Assembly: GCF_037893015.1 (NCBI RefSeq)
Contig: NC_133663.1
Coordinates: 220,499,753 to 220,563,752, forward strand
Reading direction: 5' to 3'
From: Macrotis lagotis
Lineage: Eukaryota; Chordata; Mammalia; Peramelemorphia; Peramelidae
Length of the DNA: 64,000 nt
Of the stretch, positions 11,441-22,748 are shown piece after piece (position 1 is the stretch's first letter; the number at the start of each line of letters is the position of its first letter). A program made the translations under genes and the position numbers. The notes beneath the pieces are model-generated. The model did no database searches. It saw only the letters and a list, made by a program, of their open reading frames with translations, and was not told where the DNA came from.

Positions 11441-12221
11441 AAGGATTCTACCAAGTTTTCTTATCTGATACAAGCAGATCTTACTACCTAAATCAGGGAA
11501 TGTCAAATCAAAGAAAGAAACTATAAAGAAATATTCCTAATGAACCTTGATAGAAAAAAGCTAAAATATTAGCAAGAAGATCACATTAGTGATTCACAAA
11601 GATTATATTCTATGATTAGATTAGATTTAAATTCAGAATTAAATGTCAGGGAAACTATTATATTCCTAATAGCAAGAAGAATATAAAAGTATGATAATAT
11701 CAATAGATGAAGGAAAAGTACTAATAATATAGAAGTGACTGAATCTGACCTTAATAGGATTGATAATAGCTACCTAAACCAAGAAACGAGAATTATATAT
11801 AACAGGTTTTAAATTATGGATTGAGGAAATAAGCAAGGTTGTCTCCTTTCAGTGCCATAATTTGAATGTGTGCTAGAAATAGAAATAAAGGGAATAAGCA
11901 AACAAAAAGAGCAAAGTTTTTTTTGCAAATGGTATTATGGTTTTCCATTTTCTAATTTCATCAAATAATTGGTGGCATATTAATTGTTATTGAGAAGACT
12001 AAGTTAGTACTATAAAAGTAACAAATACTACCTAAATAGATTTACTTTCAATGCCACAACAAACTATTAAATGAATATTTTATAGAGTCAAGTAATAATA
12101 ATAAAATTCATACAAAATAACAAAAGGCCAAGACTATCAGGAGGAATAATGAAAAAAAGAAGAAAAGATTTACTCATAAATGCTTAATATGTTGATAGAG
12201 AAGCACTAAGTACACTTTTTT

Positions 12222-13260
12222 TTAACAGGTTAAAAGTTAGGGTATGACTTGTTACAGTAAAAGTTTGAGGTTTTGGTGACAATAAGAAAAATCAGTTTAA
12301 GGATATGGTTATTTCTACTGGTGATGCAGTGTAGGAGAAGAGTTTGTCTCTGAATCTTAAAGATATTCAACCTCATGACTTTGGAAAAGTTGGAGAGCTT
12401 ATTGTGATTAAAGATGATGTGATGCTTTTGGTAAAAGCCCAAGTTGAAAAATGTGCTCAAGAAATCATTGAACATTTAGATATTGTTGATAGTAGCTATG
12501 AAAAAGACGAGTTAAATGAACATTTGACCAAACATTCTAATGGAGTAGGTGTAATAAAGGTAGATTGAACCAGTGATGTATAAGAAAATGAAAAGAAAGA
12601 CTAGGTTATTGATACACTAAGTGCTACATGTGTTGCTGTTGAAGAAGGCATAGCTTTTGGAGGTAACTCTTCATTGCTTCTATGCTTTCCTGTCTGGCAA
12701 GCATTAACTCTATTTAATGAAGGCCAAAAATGTGAATAGATATAATTAAGAAGACATTGAAAATCCCTTCAGTGACCATTGCTAAGAATATGAAAGTTGG
12801 AGCTCACTGAGAGTAGAAAAACATTTTATAAAACCCCTCAGAGATAGATTATATTACCATGCATAAAGATTTTGTAAATATGGTTGAAAAAGGAATAATT
12901 AACTCATCTCAGGTTGTTGGAGGATGTTAGCGTAGGTTCTCTATTAACAACAGAAGTTGTTGCTACTTCAGTTCCTAAAGAAGAGAAAGAACCTTCAATG
13001 TGAGGGATGGGTGACATGAGTAGAGGCATAGGAGGTGGCATGTTTTAATTTCTAGAATAATGCCCTATCATTATGATCTGTGATGCAAGCATGAATCAAA
13101 GCAGTGTTCTTCACTAAATTTAAGAAATCAATTGGAGAGGGGACTGAAGTAAAGGCTGATGTTAAAAAAAATCAGTTGACAAATTATGTAATGGTTTATT
13201 GCTGTCATTATCCATGCCTACAGATAATTTATTTTGTATTTTTTGAGTAAAGATATTTAT
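12222..13260 (+). pseudogene. HSPD1: HSPD1 (HSP60 chaperonin) retropseudogene, 5' truncated
   Basis: Intronless copy of the C-terminal half of mitochondrial chaperonin HSP60 plus 3' UTR. The first readable residues correspond to LNRLKVG, roughly residue 285 of the 573-residue parent. Clear matches follow: [30 protein letters not shown] (open at 12344-12568), [28 protein letters not shown] and the terminal GGGMF with its stop at 13046-13048. Stops occur early (12239-12241 in the first line of matches) and the frame shifts at several later places, so no chaperonin could be made. The 3' UTR continues to about 13260 (ATCAAAGCAGTGTTCTTCAC is recognisable from the parental UTR). L1 sequence lies on both sides, so I infer L1-mediated retroposition into an older L1. 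No clear TSD was found. Confidence 0.9.
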
Positions 13261-14077
13261 ACATTCCTAATCCTTGAAAGATCCATGTACTTTTCAATTT
13301 AAACCAAATGAGGCATTTTATTATTATTCTGTTAAATCAAAATTTTACTGTTTTTCATCACCAGAAGGAAAGTTCAGAGGCAGACTTTCTGTTCAGACAG
13401 AGTAATTAAAATCCCAAAGTTGAGAAATATCGAAATTTATGATAACCTTTGTGTAATGAAGTTGTTTAAAGGTACATAGAGAACTAATTCAAATTTGTTA
13501 GATGAAAGAATTCCCAAAATAATAAATGGTCAAATTTTAAAAACAGAATTTTTAGAGAAAGTAATTTGTGTTTTGAAAAAAAGAACATTCCAAATCATTA
13601 ATGATTAGTGAAATAAAAATTAAAGAAAACCTGGGATTTTACCTTACACCCATCAGATTGACAAAATTGCTGAAGAAAAAATGACCAGTACATTTAAAAA
13701 TAAGGTACATTAATGTACTATTCATGGAATGGTGCTTTAGTTCAGTTATTCTGGACAGCATTTTAGAAATGTGCTCCCAAATTGTTTAACTATTCATACC
13801 CTTCTGCTCAGCAATACTATTCTTCAGTCTGTACTCCAAAGAAATAAAAGAGAGAGGAAATAAATACATCAGAACAAATTTATTGGAACTCCTTTTGGAC
13901 TTGCAAAGAAATGAAGGAGTTGTTCATAGCTGAAGTGCTCAAAAATTTGGGGATATGACTGTAATAGAATACTTTTTTGATATAAGAAATAATGAAACAA
14001 CCATTTATATAACAACTTGGGAAGACTTGCATAAATTAATGAAACATGAAATAAGTAGAACCAGAAAATAATTAAAG

Positions 14078-14078
<1 letters not shown>

Positions 14079-14118
<40 letters not shown>

Positions 14119-14161
14119 ACATACATATATGTTAATATGTATATATATATATATATATATA
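14079..14161. repeat. (TA)n-(TG)n-(TA)n compound microsatellite
   Basis: TA units run into about 17 TG units and, after a short AT-rich spacer, into a further TA run. It interrupts the L1 3' end between ORF2 and 3' UTR. Confidence 0.9.
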
Positions 14162-14559
14162 TTTACATACACAATATAAAACCAAGCAACATTGGAAGAT
14201 TTAAGTACTCTGATTAAAGCAGTGACCCATCATGACTCCAGAAGACACATGATGAAACATTCTCTTTACCACTTGACTTAGAGATGATAGACTCAGGGTG
14301 CAATTTGAGAATCTATTCTTTTTAACATGGACAATGTGGGAATTTGTTTTCTTTGACTATGTGTATTTATTACAGGGGTTTTGTTTTCCTTCCCTTTGGA
14401 CTCATTCCAGGAGGAAATGGGAGTTTGGAGGGAAAGACCATAGATTCTTAATGATTTTTCTAAAATTTCATTTTGCAAGTTCTTTAAGTATTTATTGGTG
14501 CAATTTATCCTGGCAAGGTTAATTGAATATATCCGTGTGATCACTTACTGTTTCCTTAA

Positions 14560-14680
14560 TTATTTCATGCCTCAATCTCTTAATATTATTGATCTTATCC
14601 TTTCCAAAAAGAAGATAAAATGAGATAATAAGTAAAATGATTTGGAAAGTTTAAAGTGCTACCTCTCATTATCATGATCA
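14560..14680 (+). mobile_element. MIR-type SINE fragment
   Basis: CATGCCTCAATCTCTTAATA, AGATAAAATGAGATAATAAG and GGAAAGTTTAAAGTGCTACC are the second half of a MIR-type SINE in sense orientation. It is followed by a short (ATC)n run. Confidence 0.55.
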
Positions 14681-14689
14681 TCATCATCA

Positions 14690-15718
14690 TCAATGACAGA
14701 GAAGAAATGTGAAATACTGGTAGATTAGCTATCATCCATTATTAGTGCACTAATCTATACTAACTAGTGGGACCAAATATTTTTTCTTCCTTTATTAAAA
14801 ATAAAAGATTTTGTTTGTTTTGTTTTTGTGAATGCAAGACATTCCCCCATAAATACTGAACTGACATATATTGGGCTATGAAAAATTATTTGTTTTTAGA
14901 TATTGATTTGTTTTACTATGAGTTAAATTGGCAGGAACTTTTGATTAAGAGAACCAAAGGAGACAAAGGTATTGTCTTCTTGACAGAAACTAAAGAGTGT
15001 CTGAGAGTTTTTGACATTAAGAAACATGCATCCAAAAAAATGAGATGCAATGAGGCAAGGCAAAAGGAATTGACTGGATTCAAAAACAATAGACTGTGAA
15101 CCAGCTGCTATTGCAGTTAAAACTACCTCTACACTCTACAGTCTCATCCATTTCTTTCCTTCACCTTCCTAGAACTACAGGGAAGGCAGAGGGAAGGGGG
15201 AAGGGGAAGGAAGTGCTGAAACATATACTCCTCCTCACTTTTTATTTCTCTTCTAATAATGAAGTGGTAATGAAGAGGCCCAATGATCAGCAGCAGATAT
15301 TGTTGCCTATAAGTGGAAGCTTTTAAGTAAATCCTTTAAATGCTTAGATGTATTTGTTGCCCAAAATTGACAGTGAAGTGTAGGACAGTTTAGAACTATT
15401 TGTGTCCCAAATTATAATAGTCCAAATTTATATTAAGAGAGAGACAGTTTACTTAAAAGGGAAAGGAGATTTATCCTCAATTCAGGTTGGGCAACCCTGA
15501 AGCAAACCAGTTAGAGAGAGATGTTTTACAAAGTTGGTAATGTCTTTTATCCATACCTGATAGAAAGTTAATGAACCAGAGAGAAGCTTAACAGGGAAAT
15601 GAGTCTCTAATGACTCATTTAATGACTCAAATGACATTTGGTGTTTTAATTCAAGTAATCAGAACCCCAATGAGCTATGTTTATTTTAACACCATTTCTT
15701 CCTTACTTGGTTCCTTAA
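14690..15718. other. No gene recognised
   Basis: Mixed-composition DNA. The part at 15430-15700 has a texture that could be an old LTR (GGAGATTTATCCTCAATTCA, GGGCAACCCTGAAGCAAAC), but I see no TG/CA ends or TSD and make no call. Two open frames of 73-76 codons at 14878-15326 have no recognisable domain. Confidence 0.4.
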
Positions 15719-15838
15719 TTTCTTTCTTTCTTTCTTCCTTTCTTTCTTTCCTCATCTTTCTCCCTTTGTTCTTACCTGCCTTCCTGCTTTCTTTCTTTCC
15801 CTCCTTCCTTCCATCCTTCCTTCCTTCGTCTTTCTTTT

Positions 15839-15893
<55 letters not shown>

Positions 15894-15978
15894 GTCTTTC
15901 TGTCTTTCTTTCTCCCCTCGTTTCTACCTGCCTTCTTGCCTTCTTTCTTTCCTTCCTTCCATCCTTCCTTCTTCCTTC

Positions 15979-16019
<41 letters not shown>

Positions 16020-16045
16020 TCTTTCATCCTTCCTTTCTTTCTAGG
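15719..16045 (+). repeat. Long pyrimidine tract: (TTTC)n, (TTCC)n, (CT)n
   Basis: About 325 bp that are almost only C and T on the + strand. CTTT and CCTT tetranucleotide blocks alternate, with a perfect (CTTT)n core at about 15840-15893 and a (CT)n block near 15985-16018. The 144- and 91-codon open frames across it are low-complexity artefacts of the tetranucleotide repeat. Confidence 0.95.
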
Positions 16046-16870
16046 TCTTAGCTCATTCTGGCCTTGAAACTTCTCTCAATATAATGCCTATCAAATATAT
16101 CTTTTTATTTATATATTTCTTCACTTGACTTATGTTCATTTTCTATACATCAAATAATAACCCATATAGTTAATTAATCCAAAAAATAAATATTGGGAAC
16201 AAATTTTGGGAGAAAATAGTCAAGATAAAAGAGAATGGGAGAAGCAGACACAAAGATGAAACAGTAGGTTCAAGTCAAACCCACAATTAAAGATGAAGAA
16301 CTTGAAAAATTGTAAAAGCAAGTTAGAGTGGGATCATGGTTAGGTACATATTTAAGGAAGCAGGGAATTCATAAAAACCTCATTTAGAACCCAGATGTCA
16401 AGAGTTCAAAACCAAGTAAGCAATCAGAACAATAGAATGAAAGAAGGTAAAACTAGAAGTCCTTGAAAATATCTGACTCACATAGGAAGTCAGAAACCAA
16501 GACTGTTTAAAGCAAGCAAGCAGTCATAACTAACATATTACCAATGAAAGCTATATTGCTTCAGAAAAAGCAGCCAGCCTACTGTGATGTTCATATTGCA
16601 TGAATAATATTGATAGAATCACAAAATTGTTAAACATACAGACTTAATTACACACTGAAAACCAGAGAGAATATTTACAATTTAATAATGTTTCAAAAAA
16701 AATAATGTTTCACATGGATAAATGTTATGTGGTGGGTGCTGCAAATTCATTTTACTGTCTCATCAAACCTATCAACACAAAAAAAACTATATATATAGCA
16801 AAAGTTGCAAAGGCTTATTGGTTTTCCCACATTAAAGTTGCTTTTAATGCCAAATAATTAAAATGGTATA
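16046..16870. other. No gene recognised
   Basis: AT-rich DNA with no feature I can name; A-rich stretches near 16200-16640 may be decayed repeat. Confidence 0.4.
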
Positions 16871-16871
16871 A

Positions 16872-17024
16872 TTTTTTTTTAGGTTTTTGCAAGGCAAACA
16901 GGGTTAAGTGGCTTGCCCAAGGCCACACAGCTAGGTAATTATTAAGTGTCTGAGACCGGATTTGAACCCAGGTACTCCTGACTCCAGGGCTGGTGCTTTA
17001 TCCACTACACCACCTAGCCAACCC
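16872..17024 (-). mobile_element. tRNA-headed marsupial SINE (WSINE1-like)
   Basis: The reversed tail TTTTTTTTTAGGTTTTTGCA, GGCTTGCCCAAGGCCACACA and reversed head CTACACCACCTAGCCAACCC are all present, so it is near full length and only mildly diverged. Confidence 0.92.
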
Positions 17025-17658
17025 TAAAATAGTGTAAATTTTTTGCCTCTTTTCTGATTAATTTAGAATCAGCATTAGCAAATTAACTGCCACCCAAAGT
17101 TGAAGAAAACTCCTTAACTTATATGTCAATTGTTTTAAATCATACAATGACCAAATTTCATTTGAATTAACATCCATTCAACATGTCTGTCCCTCATATT
17201 TCATTATTTAGGATATAAAATTCAAACAACCATTAAAAGGTCCTCTTTAACCCAATCTTAAATTTAATAATTTCTACAATCAAACTGAAATTTTGAAACA
17301 ATTTTCAAGATATTTCAAGGAATGGGGAAAGGAGAAAAGATTATCTAACATGAATAATATGGATTCATGTATCAAATCTTTTTTTTTACTTTGACTATAG
17401 AGAAATATGTCATCTACTTCTTGAACAATTTGGACTAAGACCAAGTAGAGAAATAATATTGCCCATGGAAACTCGATTAGATATTCCCAATGAAGTTAAA
17501 TTATATGTAACGTGCATAGAGACCATGAATAAGAAATACATGATTTTTCATAATGGACAGAACACAAAAATCTAAAATTCTTCTATTCATATCTTATAAC
17601 ATACCAGTTTGTCTTCTGCAAACATAGGCTAACAAAAACATATCTATTGGGAGTGGGG

Positions 17659-17742
17659 GGGGCAGCTAGTGACACAGCGGATAGAACATAAACCCTGGAA
17701 TCAGGAGGAACTGAGTTCAGATTTGACCTCAGACACTTAGAG
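17659..17742 (+). mobile_element. tRNA-headed marsupial SINE, 3' truncated
   Basis: The head GGGGCAGCTAGTGACACAGC and body to TGACCTCAGACACTTAG are readable, then the match stops abruptly. From 17743 to about 18070 I see only a possible L1 ORF2 start phrase (AATGAGAATGGGATGAACAA near 18030). Confidence 0.8.
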
Positions 17743-18525
17743 AGAGATTGAAAGGAAAATGGAAATTATTGAGGAGATTTTCAGCGAAACTATAACTAAA
17801 TTTATGATGAGGAATGAGAAAATAGAAAAGCTGTTGGGATATAGGACTAGATCTTCTGATATGAATTTAAGAAGTACAGAGAATTCAGTCTGATTAGTTC
17901 TAATTCACATTAACCACCTAGTGTGAATTTCAGTTGATTTTTTTTAAAACTTAAATTGGGAATGAATAGATGGTAAAAGAAACATTGCAATGGGGAGGGG
18001 GGTAAATAAACTTAGAAATCATGCCTATGAATGAGAATGGGATGAACAACCTCACAAAACAATGAGAGTGACTCACCCTATACCACAATAAGGTTGAAAT
18101 GGGTACACGATTTAGACATAAATAGTAATATTATAAGTCAATTAGGAGAACAAGGAATGGTTTACCTGTCAGGTCTATGAAAAGGGGAGCAGTTTATGAG
18201 CAAAGAAGAAATAGAGAACAATATAGAAACAAACTGGATAATTTTAATTGCATTAAATTAAAAGTTTGTGCACAAGTAAAACCACTGCAACTAAGATTAA
18301 AAGGAATGTAATAAGTTGGGAAACAATTTTTACAGCCATTGTTTCTGACAAAAGATTCATTTCTAAAATATATAGAGAACTGAATCAAACAAAAAAATGT
18401 CAATCCCTAATTGATAAATGGTCAAAGGATTTGGAAAGGCAATTATCAAAGAAAGCAAAGCTAACTATATTTGTGTGGCAATTGCTCTAAATTATTATTG
18501 ATTAGAGAAATGTAAATTAAAACAC

Positions 18526-18928
18526 TGAATAAGAAAATGAAGTTTTCTTATAAGTAAGTTCTCTCGAGCCTGTATGTGGATGTGCCTTCCTCACGAATTT
18601 ACCTCCACCCCCACATTCCATAGGTGATTTGGCCGCATTCCAAAGACTCCAGGAGCCAGCCATTCCTTGGAATACACAGGTAGTACTGGGGAGAACTGGC
18701 TATTCTCACAGTATTGTCCTTATTCAAAGTAAAATCTTCCTGCCCCCTATGGCATTTCCTTGAAGTCTTCAAAACTGCTAGATTTGTAGGCTGCTCCCAT
18801 ATTACTGTTAAAGGAACTCCCTCCCAACTAAATTAGCATCTAGCCTTCTCTGTTCTCCACTGATAAATACTCTGAGGCTCCAAGCATTGGCGGGAATCTC
18901 ACCCATGGAGAATTGATTCTGCCTGGGA

Positions 18929-19018
<90 letters not shown>

Positions 19019-19304
19019 CTGGGACTTAACAGAAAGGCTGGACAAGAACTTGGGGTCCCCCCAGCCACGGACTGTTCAGAGTTGGTGCTCCCCCGAATTG
19101 GTGATGTTATCTTTATCTTTTTCTTTTACTTTGATTATAGTATTACTAACCCATTGTCTTTAATGTATTAGTTGCTGTATTGGATATTATTGTAATCAAT
19201 CTACTCCTTGTGTTGTGTAATTAAAATACTCATATTTTTTATGAGTGTCAGTGAGAGTGTCATTTGCAGGAACGAATCCGAACCTCATTTAAAATCACAA
19301 TACA
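18526..19304 (+). mobile_element. Solo LTR of an endogenous retrovirus
   Basis: A 779-bp block with TG and CA at its ends splits the L1 copy and is flanked by a 5-bp direct repeat AACAC (18521-18525 and 19305-19309). No internal retroviral region is present, so this is a solo LTR, the usual product of recombination between two LTRs. It holds a long (CT)n tract. The 5-bp TSD suits a class I (gamma-like) or class III family; I cannot name it. It is younger than the L1. The orientation is tentative. Confidence 0.75.
18933..19015. repeat. (CT)n microsatellite within the LTR
   Basis: About 41 uninterrupted TC units; this expansion accounts for about 80 bp of the LTR length. Confidence 0.95.
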
Positions 19305-19661
19305 AACACCTCTGAGATTTCACTTCACAACTTTCAAATTGGCCATTATGACAGGAAAAGAAAATGATCAGTGTTGGAGGGAATGTGAGAAAACTAGGAT
19401 TCTAATACATTGTTGGTGGAATTTTTAAACTGATCCAACCTTTCTGGAGAGCAATTTAGAATTGGACCCAAAGGGCAATAAAAATATGCATACCTTTTGA
19501 TACAGCACTACCATTCCTGGCTCTGTATCCTGAAGAGATCATGAAAAAGGTAAAAATCCCATATGTATAAAAATGTTCATAATAGCTATTTTAAAAATTT
19601 TTGAAACTTTTCTTAAATTTATTTACACATTACTAAAATATTCTTGTTTAAGAGTAAATAT

Positions 19662-19834
19662 GGGGCAGCTAGGTGGAGGGGCAGCTAGGTGGTGCAGTGG
19701 ATAAAGCACTGGCCCTGGAGTCAGGAGTACCTGAGTTCAAATCCAGTCTCAGACACTTAATATTTACCTAGCTATGTGATCTTGGGCAAGCCACTTAACC
19801 CCATTTGCCTTGCAAAAAAACTAAAAAAAAAAAA
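19662..19834 (+). mobile_element. tRNA-headed marsupial SINE with duplicated head
   Basis: A full-length copy whose first 16 bp (GGGGCAGCTAGGTGGA/T) occur twice in tandem at 19662 and 19678. It ends in CCTTGCAAAAAAACTAAAAA. It inserted into the HAL1-like element near its 3' end. Confidence 0.92.
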
Positions 19835-20115
19835 GTAAACATAATACCCTTCCCCCACAAACATATAAAACCTCATGAGAAATAAAGTAAAAGAAAAGAG
19901 GGGGGGAAAACATATGTTTCAGTCTGTATTCTGATACTATCAGCTCTATCTCAGGTGGATCACATTCTTTATCAGAGGCCCATCATAGAAGTTACTTCCA
20001 TATTTTTCCACAGTTGCTGTTGCTGATTATACGTCCCTCCATCTATTCCTCCCTACTACCATCTGTTATATTTTCTCTTTCCTTTCACTCTGTCCCTCTT
20101 CAAAAAATGTGCTGT

Positions 20116-20255
20116 GGGGCAGCCAACAGAGCACTGGCCCTGGGGCCAAGAGACCCCAAGTCTTCATCCTACCCCAGAGACCCAGCAACTACCCAGACCC
20201 ATGGTCCCAGATAGGCCACCCAATCCCACCACCTTGCAAAAAGTAAAAAAAAGAA
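20116..20255 (+). mobile_element. tRNA-headed marsupial SINE, unusually C-rich and altered
   Basis: The start GGGGCAGCCAACAGAGCACT and end CCACCTTGCAAAAAGTAAAA are standard, but the middle (20150-20235) is converted to C-rich sequence and lacks the usual TTCAAATCC and ACACTTAATAATT phrases. It lies inside the HAL1-like element. Confidence 0.75.
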
Positions 20256-22748
20256 AATGTGTTATATCTGGTTGTTCTCTCTTATGATATACCCTCTCCT
20301 CTATCACACACAACCCCCTCCCCCTGTCCCCCTTCTCTCCTTTTTATTCGAGATTTCTATACCCTATTGAGTATCTATGCTGTTTCTTCTCAGAGCCATT
20401 TCCAATGAGAAGGAAAGCTCCCTCATTCCCCTGCACCTTTCCCCCTTCCATAGCATTGCAAAAGCTACATGAAATATCTTTTCAATGAAATATCTTAGCC
20501 TATTCTATCTCTCCTTTCTCTTATTACCAGTACATTTCCCTTTCACCCATTGACTCCATTTTTGGAATATATTTTATTTTCAAATTCAATTCCTTCCTGT
20601 GCCTCATCTATAAAAGTTCCTTCTACATACTCTGTTAAATTAGAAGGTTCATATAAGTATTGTCAGTATCATCTTCCCATGCAGGAATATGCAGTTCATC
20701 ATCATCATTAGATCCCTCATAATTTACCATTCTTGTCAACTCTCTCTATGCTTCACCTGAGTCCTGTACTTGAAGATCAAACTTTCTGTTCAGCTCTGGT
20801 CATTTCAACAAGAATATTTGAAATTCCCCTGTCTCATTGAAAGTCCATCTTTTCCCCTGAAAAAGGATGTTTAGTTTTGCTGGGTAGTTGATTCTTGGTT
20901 GCATTCCAAGCTTTTTTGCCTTCCAAAATATTATATTCCAAGTCCTATGAGCCCTTAATCTAGATGGTGCTAAGCCTTGGGTACTCCTGACTGTAGCTCT
21001 GTGATATTTGAATTGTTTCCAGTTGCTTGTAATATTTTCTCTTTGACTTGGGAGTTCTAGAACTTAGCTATAAAATTCCTAGGGGATTGGATTCTTTTTT
21101 GTATTTCAGTAGGAGTTTGGTGGATTCTTTCAATTTCTATTTTACCCTCTGCTTCTGTGATATCAGGGCAATTTTCTTGCAGAAATTCTTTAAAAATGAG
21201 ATCAAGACTCTTTTACTGATCATGACTTTCAGATAGCCCAATAATTTTTAAATGATATTTTCTGGATTTGTTTTCCAGATCAGTTGCTTTTTCAATGAGA
21301 CATTTCACATTTTCTTCTAGTTTTTTTTTTCATTTTTTTGGTGTTGAATTATTGTGTCTTAATTTCTTACAAAGTCATCAGCTTTCTTTAGCTCCATTCT
21401 ACATCTGAAGGATTTGTTTTCCTCAGAGAGTTTTCTTATCTTCTTTTCCATCTGGCCAGTTCTGCTTTTTAAAGCATTCTTCTCCTCAATAACTTTTTGA
21501 AGTGTTTTATACATTTGACCTAAACTGGTTTTTAATATGTTGTTTTCTTCAGCATTTTTCTAGATCTCCTTGAATAAGCAGCTGACTTCATTTTCATGTT
21601 TTTCCTGCATCTCTCTCATTTCTTTTCCCAATTTTTCCTTCTACCTCCCTTTCTTAATTTTCAAAATTTTTTTTTGAGTTCTGTCATAGCCTCCACAGGT
21701 CTGCTTCTGTTTCCTAGAATCTAGGATGTGCTGAGGGTGGGGGGCCACACTGAGAAGAAGCTAAGCTGGGCTTTGTGCTCCCTGTGGCAGAGGTTTCCCT
21801 GCTGATCTCCTAAGTTGTGCTTGGTGCTTCCTGGGGTGGCAGGTCAGGAAACTGCTTCTGCTGCCAGGAACTGGGGCTCCTAGGTGTCGCGGAGCTGTTC
21901 CCAGAAGATTGAAGCTCCTTTACTCAAGCATGCTGCCACCACTCCAACCCCCTGGAACAGAACCTCCCCACTATTTTTCTAGGTTACCTTGGGTTGGAGA
22001 ATTGCCCCATTGGATCTTTCTATGGGTTCTGTCTCTCAAAAATTTAGAGTCATAATTTTAAGGTTTTTGAATATTTTGGAGAGAGCACCTAAGAGAGGCT
22101 GTTCTCCTGTTACCATCTTGACTTTGCCCTCCATAATAGCTATTTTTATAGTGTCAAAGAATTAGAAATTGAGGGGATGTCCATCAATAGGGGAATGACT
22201 GAACAAATTGTGTTATATGTATGTGATGTAACACTATTGTTCTATAAGAAATCATGAGGGATGGGATTTCAGAAAAGCCTGGAAAGACTTGCCTAAACTG
22301 ATGCTGAGTGAAATGAACAGAACTAGAAGAACACTATACATACTAATAGAAACATGGGATGATTATCAACCATGACGGACTTGTTCATTAAATAATCAAA
22401 GACAATTTTAATGGAATTGTGATAGAAAATGCCATGCATATCCAAAGAAGGAACTTTGGAGTACAAAGCTTATTATCTTCAATTTTTTAAAAGTTGTTTT
22501 ATGTATTATGTAATTTTTTCTCTCTAATGTTTTCTTTCTTCTGTTTGGATCTGATTCTTCTCTCACAAATATTCAATATCAATCTATGTTTAACATGGTT
22601 ATAAATATAGAGCTTATATAAGAATACTTTCTATCCCAGGGAGGGAATAGGGAAGGGAGGGAAGGAGAAAAATTTTAAAACTTAAAACCTTACAAAAAAA
22701 AATGGTAAAAACTACCCTTGTATATGGTTGGAAAAACAAATAAATAAA

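Larger units (their letters stand above)
10135..14510 (+). mobile_element. L1 LINE: ORF2 to 3' UTR, interrupted by SINEs and an HSPD1 retrocopy
   Basis: A decayed L1 copy can be followed in order. Endonuclease-region text lies near 10190-10250 and the central ORF2 region at 10560-11180. The reverse-transcriptase region (LPK-SGN..., nucleotide phrase TAATGAACCTTGATAG near 11540) follows, and further ORF2 to about 12215. After the inserted HSPD1 retrocopy the C-terminal region resumes (GGTACATAGAGAACTAATTC near 13470; TTACACCCATCAGATTGACA near 13645). The 3' UTR (GACTCAGGGTGCAATTTGAG near 14290; ATTTATTACAGGGGTTTTG near 14366) closes the copy. Many stops and small indels make it long dead. Two SINEs at 11200-11440 and the retrocopy are later insertions, if the two flanks do belong to one copy. 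Confidence 0.7.
19593..22132 (-). mobile_element. HAL1-like (ORF1-only) L1 derivative, apparently full length
   Basis: Flanked by a perfect 14-bp TSD ATAATAGCTATTTT (19579-19592 and 22133-22146). Read on the minus strand it starts with a GGAGGGCAAAGTCAAGATGG motif, the hallmark of an L1 5' UTR start. A 5' UTR of about 400 bp and a decayed ORF1 follow, with coiled-coil-like text (EENNILKTSLGQMYKTL, EKKIRKLSEENKSF), an RRM-like part and the landmarks FWKAKKLG, PRINYPAKL and PELN. A noncoding 3' part ends at 19593. No ORF2 is present, and without the two SINEs the length is about 2.2 kb. That architecture is known as HAL1 (half-L1); an internally deleted L1 is the alternative. ORF1 has several stops. 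Confidence 0.7.
18075..22748 (+). mobile_element. L1 LINE 3' half, split by a solo LTR and an antisense HAL1-like element
   Basis: The ORF2 C-terminal region starts near 18090 (GAAATGGGTACACGATTTAG) and reads through ISKIYRELNQ and DKWSKDLERQL around 18360-18440. It is broken at 18526 by an LTR, resumes at 19305 (ACCTCTGAGATTTCACTTCA, then the tryptophan-rich region with CATTGTTGGTGGAA near 19410) and is broken again at 19593. It resumes after 22132 (AAAGAATTAGAAATTGAGGG; GATGCTGAGTGAAATGAACA near 22301) and runs through the 3' UTR to an A-rich end near 22748. The joins are exact at the two TSDs, which shows that the three pieces were one element. ORF2 is decayed throughout. Confidence 0.85.

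Noticed and set aside
12208-12235. Splice-acceptor-like sequence (TTTTTTTTAACAG) before the HSPD1 text
   Set aside because: AACAGG belongs to the parental codons (Asn-Arg) and the T-run precedes the truncation point; an exon of a live gene is excluded by the many stops and the continuous copy to the 3' UTR.
15430-15700. Possible old LTR next to the pyrimidine tract
   Set aside because: No TG/CA ends, no TSD and no poly(A) signal in place, so the call cannot be supported.
15610-16044. 144-codon frame of F, L and S, and its K/E/R-rich mirror on the other strand
   Set aside because: Pure product of (TTTC)n, (TTCC)n and (CT)n repeats.
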